DNA of 64,000 nucleotides from contig JBJOKE010000023.1 of the NCBI GenBank assembly GCA_046046245.1, forward strand, positions 1 through 64,000, in the 5' to 3' direction. The position numbers and the translations under genes were made by a program. Shown here one piece after another: positions 58,672 through 64,000 of the stretch. The DNA is from UBA4615 sp046046245 (GTDB lineage: Bacteria > Pseudomonadota > Gammaproteobacteria > Burkholderiales > Burkholderiaceae_E). Position 1 is the stretch's first letter. The number at the start of each line of letters is the position of its first letter. The notes under the pieces were generated by a model. That model was not told where the DNA came from. It did not search any database and saw only the letters and a list, made by a program, of their open reading frames with translations.

Positions 58672-59077
58672 CCCCCGCCACCATCCGGAAGGTTCCCTGC
58701 CCGAGCGCCACCGGCGCGCCGCGGGCATCCCGCACCTCGGCCCGCACGAAGACGCTGCGCCCCGCGCGCGCCGCGGTGGTCGCCGTGCAGGTGAACGGCC
58801 CCTCGCGCGCCGGCGCGACGTACTGCACGCTGCAGTCGACCGTCACGCAGCCCTCGCCCTCGCCGGCCAGCGAGGACGCCGCCCACGCGGCGGTGGTGTC
58901 GATCACGGTGAAGAGCACGCCGCCGTGCGGCTGCGCGGGCGACGGCCAGCAGGCGGCCGCGGTGGGGGTCAGGACCGCGCGCGCGTCGCCGGCGGCGACC
59001 GACTCGAGCCGGATGCCGAGCGCGAGGTAGAGCGGGTTGTCGTTGAGCCGGTCGATCGTGGCGGCGTCGAAGTGCAT
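58655..59077 (-). CDS. PaaI-type hotdog thioesterase
   Basis: 140-residue hotdog-fold protein with the PaaI motif QPHGGVLFTVIDTTAAWA (HGG and catalytic-type Asp, near residue 50-65) and VTVDCSVQYVAPAREG. Its last codons run into the tandem repeat array, so its C terminus (GGSGTA) may be recent. It is 37 bases after the TRAP large-permease gene on the same strand and may recycle CoA from an acyl-CoA made by the nearby CoA-transferase. Confidence 0.87.
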   Translation of the reverse strand: MHFDAATIDRLNDNPLYLALGIRLESVAAGDARAVLTPTAAACWPSPAQPHGGVLFTVIDTTAAWAASSLAGEGEGCVTVDCSVQYVAPAREGPFTCTATTAARAGRSVFVRAEVRDARGAPVALGQGTFRMVAGGSGTA

Positions 59078-59114
59078 GGTCGGTGTCGAGTCCGGGTCGT
59101 CGCGGGCGTCACCC

Positions 59115-60401
59115 TCAGCCGCCGCGCATCACCGCCGGCAGCCAGGTGCTGAGCGAGGGTACCAGCGTGATCGCCGCGAGCACCACCACCTGCAGCGCGA
59201 GCATCGGCCAGAGCTCGCGGTTGAGCTCGCCCGGTGACACGCCGGCCGCCTGCCCGGTGACGAAGAGCAGCGTGCCCACCGGCGGCGTGATCATCCCGAG
59301 CGTGAGGTTGACGATCACGACGATCGCGAAGTGGATCGGATCGACGCCGAGCGCCGCGGCCATCGGCGCGAGGATCGGCACCAGGATCAGGACGCCGGGC
59401 AGCGGTTCGATGAAGATGCCGAAGACCAGCAGGAAGACGTTGACCGCGAACAGGAAGCCGATCGGCCCGAGCCCCAGGGATCCGACCCAGACCGACATCG
59501 CCTGCGGCACCTGCGCCATGTTCAGCACCCAGGCGAAGGCCGAGGACATGGTGACGATCAGCAGCAGCCCCGCGGTCATCAGCGCCGAGCGGGACAGGAT
59601 CGAGGGCAGCATCGACCACGCGAGCGTCCGGTAGACGAAGCGGCCGACGAGCAGCGCGTAGAACACCGCGACCACCGAGGCCTCGGTCGGCGTGAACGCC
59701 CCGCCGTGGATCCCGCCCACGATCAGCACCGGCAGCAGCAGCGCGGGGACCGCGCGGACGGTCGCCCGCCCGATCGTCGTCCACGACGCGGCCTCGCCCT
59801 CGCTGCGGAAGCCGCGCCGCCGGCTCGCCCATTCGTTCCACGCGAGCAGGCTCGCCGAGATCAGCAGCCCCGGCAGCACCCCCGCCCAGAACAGGGAGAG
59901 CACCGACACGCGCTCGTCCTGCAGCGCGTAGACCACCATCGTGATCGACGGTGGGATGATCGGCCCGACGACCGCGGTGGTGGCGGTCAGCGCGGCCGCG
60001 TAGGCGGCCGGATAGCCGGACTGCTTCATCATCCGGATCAGGATCGCGCCCGGCCCGGCCGCGTCCGCGAGCGCCGAGCCGCTGATGCCGGAGAAGAAGG
60101 TCAGCGCGACGACGTTCGCATGGCCGAGGCCGCCGCGACGGTGGCCGACCAGCACGCGCGCGAGCCGAAGCAGCACCTCCGACAACGAGCCGCCGCTCAT
60201 CAGCTCGGCCGCCAGCAGGAAGAAGGGCAGCGCGAGCAGCGGGAAGCTGTCGATGCCGGTCAGCGCCTTCTGCGCGATCGCGACCATCGGCAGGCCGTGC
60301 GCGGTCATGGCCGACACGGTGGCCAGCCCGATGGAGAAGGCCACCGGCACGCCGAGCGCCAGCAGGGCCGCAAGCGACGCGAACAGCACGAAGGCGGTCA
60401 T
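59115..60401 (-). CDS. dctM: TRAP transporter large permease (DctM)
   Basis: 428-residue inner-membrane protein with about 12 hydrophobic segments. Typical DctM stretches: LGVPVAFSIGLATVSAM, IDSFPLLALPFFLLAAELMSGG near residue 50, FFSGISGSALADAAGPGAIL near residue 105 and GPIIPPSITMVVYA near residue 148. It forms the Na+-driven channel with DctQ. It starts 10 bases after the small-permease gene. Confidence 0.93.
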   Translation of the reverse strand: MTAFVLFASLAALLALGVPVAFSIGLATVSAMTAHGLPMVAIAQKALTGIDSFPLLALPFFLLAAELMSGGSLSEVLLRLARVLVGHRRGGLGHANVVALTFFSGISGSALADAAGPGAILIRMMKQSGYPAAYAAALTATTAVVGPIIPPSITMVVYALQDERVSVLSLFWAGVLPGLLISASLLAWNEWASRRRGFRSEGEAASWTTIGRATVRAVPALLLPVLIVGGIHGGAFTPTEASVVAVFYALLVGRFVYRTLAWSMLPSILSRSALMTAGLLLIVTMSSAFAWVLNMAQVPQAMSVWVGSLGLGPIGFLFAVNVFLLVFGIFIEPLPGVLILVPILAPMAAALGVDPIHFAIVVIVNLTLGMITPPVGTLLFVTGQAAGVSPGELNRELWPMLALQVVVLAAITLVPSLSTWLPAVMRGG

Positions 60402-60411
60402 CGCAGCGGGC

Positions 60412-60927
60412 TCAGGGGGCGGCGATCTGCGACGCGTCGACGTCGCGCGAGGGCTCGTGGCGGCCGTGGAGCACCACCACGCGCGCGACGGCCGCGAGAT
60501 GCCAGAGCGCGAACGCGGCTCCCACCGGCACCGCCGCGCTGACCCAGGCGAACGAGACCTCGGTGACAGCGGTGGTCTGGAACACCGTGCGCTCGACCAG
60601 CGCGCGGCCGGTCCAGACGAGCAGCCCCAGGAAGCCCGCGACCGCGGACAGGATCAGCGCACGCAGCACGCGCGCAGCGAGCGGCGGCAGCGACGCCTGC
60701 AGCGAGTCGATCGCGACGTGACCGCCGATCCGCAGCACCGGGCCGATGCCGAGGAAGGTCAGCCAGACCATCAGGTAACGCGCCACCTCCTCGGACCAGG
60801 GCACCGAGTAGTCGACGAGGTAGCGGACGACGACGGAGACGAAGACGACGACCGACATCACGCAGAGCGCGACGATCATCGCCCACCGGTTGACGGCGAC
60901 CAGGGCACGGTCGAGGGTGGCGAACAG
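60412..60927 (-). CDS. dctQ: TRAP transporter small permease (DctQ), probable CTG start
   Basis: About 171 residues with four hydrophobic segments and the family motif VPWSEEVARYLMVWLTFLGIG. The first ATG (60879) would remove the conserved N-terminal helix; the frame continues upstream as LFATLDRALVAVNRWAM, typical of DctQ. No ATG, GTG or TTG fits, but a CTG at 60927-60925 follows GGAGA by 7 bases. I therefore propose CTG as the start; ATG at 60879 (155 residues) is the fallback. Confidence 0.75.
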   Translation of the reverse strand: MFATLDRALVAVNRWAMIVALCVMSVVVFVSVVVRYLVDYSVPWSEEVARYLMVWLTFLGIGPVLRIGGHVAIDSLQASLPPLAARVLRALILSAVAGFLGLLVWTGRALVERTVFQTTAVTEVSFAWVSAAVPVGAAFALWHLAAVARVVVLHGRHEPSRDVDASQIAAP

Positions 60928-61064
60928 GGAAGGTCTCCGGGATCTCGTGGCTGGCGTGCGGGCCGCCGGCAGGTCCGGCGGACGCTACCGGTCGCGCGCC
61001 CGTCGCGTCAATCGCCATGCCGATTCGGTCTGGCTGCCTTCGCGCGACGGCACGGCGCGCCGGC

Positions 61065-62000
61065 TCAGCCCGTGCCCTCGTCGATCCGGCCGCGCCAGGT
61101 CCCGCCGGCCACGGCGCGCCGCGAGACGTCGAGCAGCAGCCGGGCCACCGCGTTGCAGGCCTGGTTGTCGGTCCGGGCGAGGGCCGAGGCGAGCACGACC
61201 GAGCGGCTGACCGTCGGGTCGACGATCCTTCGCGCGGCGAGCGTGCCGGACCGGAGTTCGGCCTGGATCGAGCCGTGCGGCAGGATCGTGAACACCTGGC
61301 CCGATGCGACGATGCCCTTCTGAACGGTCAGCGAGTCGACCTCGGCGCGCACGTCGAGCCGCAGACCGCGACCGAGCGCGACGCCCTCGACCAGCCGGCG
61401 GTGCGAATGCGTCGCCCCCGGCACCACCAGCGGATACCGCGGCACGTCGCGGAACGCGATCTCGTCGCCTCGTCCGGGCAGCGCGCCGGGCGCGCCGACC
61501 AGCCACAGGTCCTCGACGAGGATCGGGTCGAGCCGCAGCACCGGGTTGGGCGTCGGGTCGTAGACCACCGCGAGGTCGAGCCGCCCGGCCTCGATCCATT
61601 CGCGCAGGTAGCCCGACAGCGACTCGACGAGGTGCACGCGGACCAGCGGCAGCCGCCTGAACGCGGCCTCGAGCAAGGGCACCGCGACGACCGCGGCGGC
61701 CGAGGTCGGCAGACCGATCACCACGCGACCCGACACCCGGCGGCTGCGCGGGCCGACCACGCGCGGCAGCAGGTCGAGCTGCTCGAGCGCACGTGCGCCG
61801 TGGACGAAGAGCTCCTCGCCCTCGCGCGTGAGCGCGACGCCGCGCGCCTCGCGCACCAGCAGCTCGACGCCGAGCGACTCCTCGAGCGCGCGCACGTGCC
61901 GCGACAGCGCCGGCTGTGCGACGTGCAGGCTGCGCGCGGCGGCCGAGAAGCTGCCGAGCTGCGCCACCGTCACGAAATACCTGAGCTTGCGTGCGTCCAC
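61065..62000 (-). CDS. LysR family regulator
   Basis: 311 residues from a GTG at 62000. The N-terminal helix-turn-helix is classical: KLRYFVTVAQLGSFSAAARSLHVAQPALSRHVRALEESLG. The effector-binding domain starts near residue 90 (GRVVIGLPTSAAAVVAVPLLEAAF). It lies between the TRAP permease genes and the divergent CoA-transferase gene; an excellent LysR-type palindrome lies a few bases upstream of its start, so it should control both itself and the CoA-transferase/DctP genes. Confidence 0.92.
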   Translation of the reverse strand: MDARKLRYFVTVAQLGSFSAAARSLHVAQPALSRHVRALEESLGVELLVREARGVALTREGEELFVHGARALEQLDLLPRVVGPRSRRVSGRVVIGLPTSAAAVVAVPLLEAAFRRLPLVRVHLVESLSGYLREWIEAGRLDLAVVYDPTPNPVLRLDPILVEDLWLVGAPGALPGRGDEIAFRDVPRYPLVVPGATHSHRRLVEGVALGRGLRLDVRAEVDSLTVQKGIVASGQVFTILPHGSIQAELRSGTLAARRIVDPTVSRSVVLASALARTDNQACNAVARLLLDVSRRAVAGGTWRGRIDEGTG

Positions 62001-62038
62001 CGGACATCCATGCCGAATCGGAATGGATGGTAGTCCGG
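62000..62038. promoter_or_regulatory. LysR-type operator between lysR and the CoA-transferase gene
   Basis: A near-perfect 23-base palindrome at 62006-62028: ATCCAT and ATGGAT outside, CCGA and TCGG inside, with one mismatched pair and an odd centre. It contains T-N11-A, the LysR consensus. Further arms CCGGAC (62000-62005) and GTCCGG (62033-62038) extend it. Located in the 100-base divergent region; a -10-like CAGAAT for the CoA-transferase gene lies at 62069-62074. Confidence 0.65.
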
Positions 62039-62100
62039 AACGGTGCCGGACGCGGCGCGACCCGGTGCCAGAATCGACGACGGAGGAGAGCAGCCGAACG

Positions 62101-63354
62101 ATGCCGACGAGCACCGATCCCGAATGTCGCGCGCCGTCGCGCGACTGGACGCCCGAGGCGCGCGGCCCGCTCGGCGGCGTGCGCGTGCTCGACCTGTCGC
62201 GGCTGGTGGCCGGCAACGTGGTCACGCACGTGCTCGCCGACTTCGGCGCCGACGTGGTGAAGGTCGAGGCGCCGGGCCGCGGCGACGACCTGCGCGCCTG
62301 GAAGGTCGGCGGCGTGCCCACCTACTGGAAGGTCTACGGCCGCAACAAGCGCAGCCTCGCACTCGACATCCGCGCGCCGCGCGGCCGGGAACTGCTGCTC
62401 GCGATGGCGCGGCGCGCGCAGGTGCTGGTCGAGAACTTCGTGCCCGGCAAGCTCGAACGGCTGGGCCTCGGCCCCGAGGTGCTGCTCGCCGCGAACCCGC
62501 GGCTGGTGATCGTCCGCGTCTCGGGCTGGGGGCAGGACGGCCCGTTCTCGCACAAGCCCGGCTTCGGCACGCTGGTCGAGGCCATGAGCGGCTTCGCGTC
62601 GATGAACGGCTTTCCCGACCGCGAACCCGTGCTGCCGCCGCTGGCGCTCGCCGACATGGTGAGCGGCGTCTACGGCGCATCGGCCGCGATGATCGCGCTG
62701 CGCGAGGTCGAGGTGAACGGCGGCCGCGGCCAGGTGATCGACCTGTCGCTGTTCGAGCCGATCCACGCGATCCTCGGGCCCGAGGCGGCGAACCTGCGGA
62801 TGACCGGCCGGCCCACGCGCCGCAACGGCAGCAAGGCCTCGAACACCGCGCCGCGCAACGTCTACCGCTGCAAGGACGGCCGGTACGTCGCGCTGTCGGC
62901 GTCGATGCAGTCGATGGCGGAGCGGCTGTTCCGGACGATGGGTCGCGAGGACCTGCTCGCCGACCCGCGCTTCGCGACCAACACCGACCGCGTGAGGCAC
63001 AACGACGAGATCGACGCGATCGTCGCCGCGTTCATGCTCGAGCGCACCCAGGCGGAGAACCTCGCGCTGTTCGACCGGGTGGGCGTGACGGTGGGCCCTG
63101 TCTGCGACGCGCAGGACCTCGCCGGCCACCCGTACGCGCACGGCCGCGAGGTGCTGGTCGAACTTCCCGATGCCGATGCCGGCTCGCTGCCGATGCACAA
63201 CGTGGTGCCGCGGCTCTCCGGCACGCCGGGTGCGTTCCGGCGGCCCGCGCCGCGCGTGGGCGAGCACACCCGCGAGCTGCTGGCCGAGGCGGGCGTCGAC
63301 GACGCGACCCTGCGCGCCCTGGCCGACGACGGCCTGGTCACGGTGGACGGCTGA
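62101..63354 (+). CDS. CaiB/BaiF family CoA-transferase
   Basis: 417-residue family III CoA-transferase. VRVLDLSRLVAGNVVTHVLADFGADVVKVEAPG and KVYGRNKRSLALDIRAPRGREL mark the N-terminal domain. In the loop that normally carries the covalent Asp the sequence is HKPGFGTLVEAMSGFASMNG, with Glu in VEA and no Asp, as in a subset of the family. RRNGSKASNTAPRNVYRCKDGRYVALSA follows. Start at 62101 is preceded by GGAGGAG. The next gene (67 bases on) is the TRAP binding protein, so this enzyme probably activates the imported acid. Confidence 0.9.
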   Translation: MPTSTDPECRAPSRDWTPEARGPLGGVRVLDLSRLVAGNVVTHVLADFGADVVKVEAPGRGDDLRAWKVGGVPTYWKVYGRNKRSLALDIRAPRGRELLLAMARRAQVLVENFVPGKLERLGLGPEVLLAANPRLVIVRVSGWGQDGPFSHKPGFGTLVEAMSGFASMNGFPDREPVLPPLALADMVSGVYGASAAMIALREVEVNGGRGQVIDLSLFEPIHAILGPEAANLRMTGRPTRRNGSKASNTAPRNVYRCKDGRYVALSASMQSMAERLFRTMGREDLLADPRFATNTDRVRHNDEIDAIVAAFMLERTQAENLALFDRVGVTVGPVCDAQDLAGHPYAHGREVLVELPDADAGSLPMHNVVPRLSGTPGAFRRPAPRVGEHTRELLAEAGVDDATLRALADDGLVTVDG

Positions 63355-63420
63355 CCCGCGACGACACGATCCGACCCGGCGCGGGTGCGGCCCGCGCGAC
63401 GACGACACGAGGAGACGACG

Positions 63421-64000
63421 ATGAAGGCTTCGAAGAGACGGTTCGCCACCCTGCTCGCCCCGCTGGTCGCGGCCGCGATCGGCCTCGCCACGGCCGGCGC
63501 CGCGCGCGCCGCCGACCCGATCCAGCTGGGGATCGGCTGGCCCTCGCCGCTGGTGGGCCCGCACGGCGCGGGCGCCAAGGGTTTCGCCGACGAGCTCGAG
63601 CGGCTCGCCCCCGGCCGCTTCAAGGTGCAGTTCTTCCCGAACGGATCGCTCGGCGGCGAGCGCGAGATGGTCGAGAGCCTGCAGCTCGGCACGCTGCAGA
63701 TGGCGGTCCACGGCACCTCGATCCTGGCCAACTTCGTGCCGGACATGATGGTGCTGGACATCCCGTTCCTGTTCCGCGACACCGCGCACGCGCGCGCCGT
63801 GGTCGATGGCCCGATCGGCCAGGAGCTGCGCGACAAGTTCAAGGCGCGCGGGCTGGTCGGCCTCACCTTCGGCGAGATCGGCTTCCGGCAGATGACCTCG
63901 ACCCGGCGCGCGATCAACGGCCCCGACGACATGAAGGGGCTGAAGATCCGCACGATGGAGAACCCGGTGCACCTCGCCGCGTTCCGTGCGCTCGGCGCGC
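63421..64000 (+). CDS. dctP: TRAP transporter substrate-binding protein DctP (3' truncated by window edge)
   Basis: First 193 residues of a periplasmic binding protein; the frame stays open to the window end. The signal peptide (RRFATLLAPLVAAAIGLATAGAARA) ends near residue 32. The mature part has ADELERLAPGRFKVQFFPNGSLGGEREMVESLQLGTLQMAVHG and FVPDMMVLDIPFLFRD, then MKGLKIRTMENP with the conserved carboxylate-binding Arg. The ATG at 63421 follows GAGGAG. It completes the DctQM permeases encoded on the other side of the LysR gene, oppositely oriented. Confidence 0.9.
   Translation, partial: MKASKRRFATLLAPLVAAAIGLATAGAARAADPIQLGIGWPSPLVGPHGAGAKGFADELERLAPGRFKVQFFPNGSLGGEREMVESLQLGTLQMAVHGTSILANFVPDMMVLDIPFLFRDTAHARAVVDGPIGQELRDKFKARGLVGLTFGEIGFRQMTSTRRAINGPDDMKGLKIRTMENPVHLAAFRALGA

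Noticed and set aside
60985..63972. A 995-codon minus-strand frame across the CoA-transferase and dctP
   Set aside because: Antisense to two clear genes and out of frame with the LysR gene; composition is that of a shadow frame.
1..64000. Search for CRISPR arrays, tRNA or rRNA genes, insertion sequences and phage genes
   Set aside because: No spaced repeat array, transposase, integrase, tRNA-like cloverleaf or rRNA segment was recognised by reading; the few repeats found are short and local.

Overview
The window is very GC-rich chromosomal DNA with tightly packed genes. Nearly every gene type points to a betaproteobacterium of the order Burkholderiales: a Bug-type solute-binding protein, LivFGMHK and TRAP importers, several CaiB/BaiF CoA-transferases, a FadN/FadA/large acyl-CoA dehydrogenase beta-oxidation operon, a DUF6502 protein and a UraD-AllC fusion. 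I see no rRNA, tRNA, CRISPR array, insertion sequence or phage gene. No gene-free stretch reaches 300 bases. The assignment to Burkholderiales is inference from gene content, not from a marker gene.

Layout. 0-2.5 kb: the end of an aapQMP general amino-acid ABC importer. 2.5-9.6 kb: a beta-propeller lipoprotein divergent from a DUF6502/lipoprotein pair, an outer-membrane barrel, an Atm1-type ABC exporter and the thioesterase YciA. 9.6-11.9 kb: a crotonase and a divergent membrane fatty-acid desaturase. 11.9-20.5 kb: an eight-gene minus-strand beta-oxidation operon headed by its TetR regulator (TetR, acyl-CoA dehydrogenase, DUF2147, FadN-like, FadA-like, hotdog thioesterase, enoyl-CoA isomerase, SGNH esterase), with two operator-like sites upstream. 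20.7-28 kb: mixed genes, among them a HEXXH periplasmic protein, OlsB, a methyltransferase interrupted by a stop codon, a PaiB-like protein, a CoA-transferase, a CurA-like reductase and a DUF2490 protein. 28.2-39.8 kb: a chemoreceptor, a D-aminoacylase flanked by two hydroxyisobutyrate-dehydrogenase paralogues, an HD-GYP protein, a membrane spermidine-synthase-like protein and a trypsin-like protease fused to a dead M23 module.

39.98-54.19 kb is the most interesting part: fourteen collinear minus-strand genes, several overlapping by 4 bases. It starts with livKHMGF uptake genes and continues with a cyclase-type hydrolase, an IclR regulator, a thiolase-like protein without the usual nucleophilic cysteine, its DUF35 partner, an ADP-forming acyl-CoA synthetase, a Bug protein, AtuA and a separate AtuA C-terminal protein, and a PRISE-type enone reductase. 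I read it as an import-and-degradation pathway for an unidentified cyclic, branched or terpenoid-like acid that probably includes a retro-aldol step.

54.4-64 kb: an RDD membrane protein, the UraD-AllC purine-degradation fusion with an M20 deacylase, a thioesterase, and a TRAP transporter locus whose QM permeases and P binding protein sit on opposite sides of a LysR regulator and a CoA-transferase, with a clear palindromic LysR-type operator between the last two.
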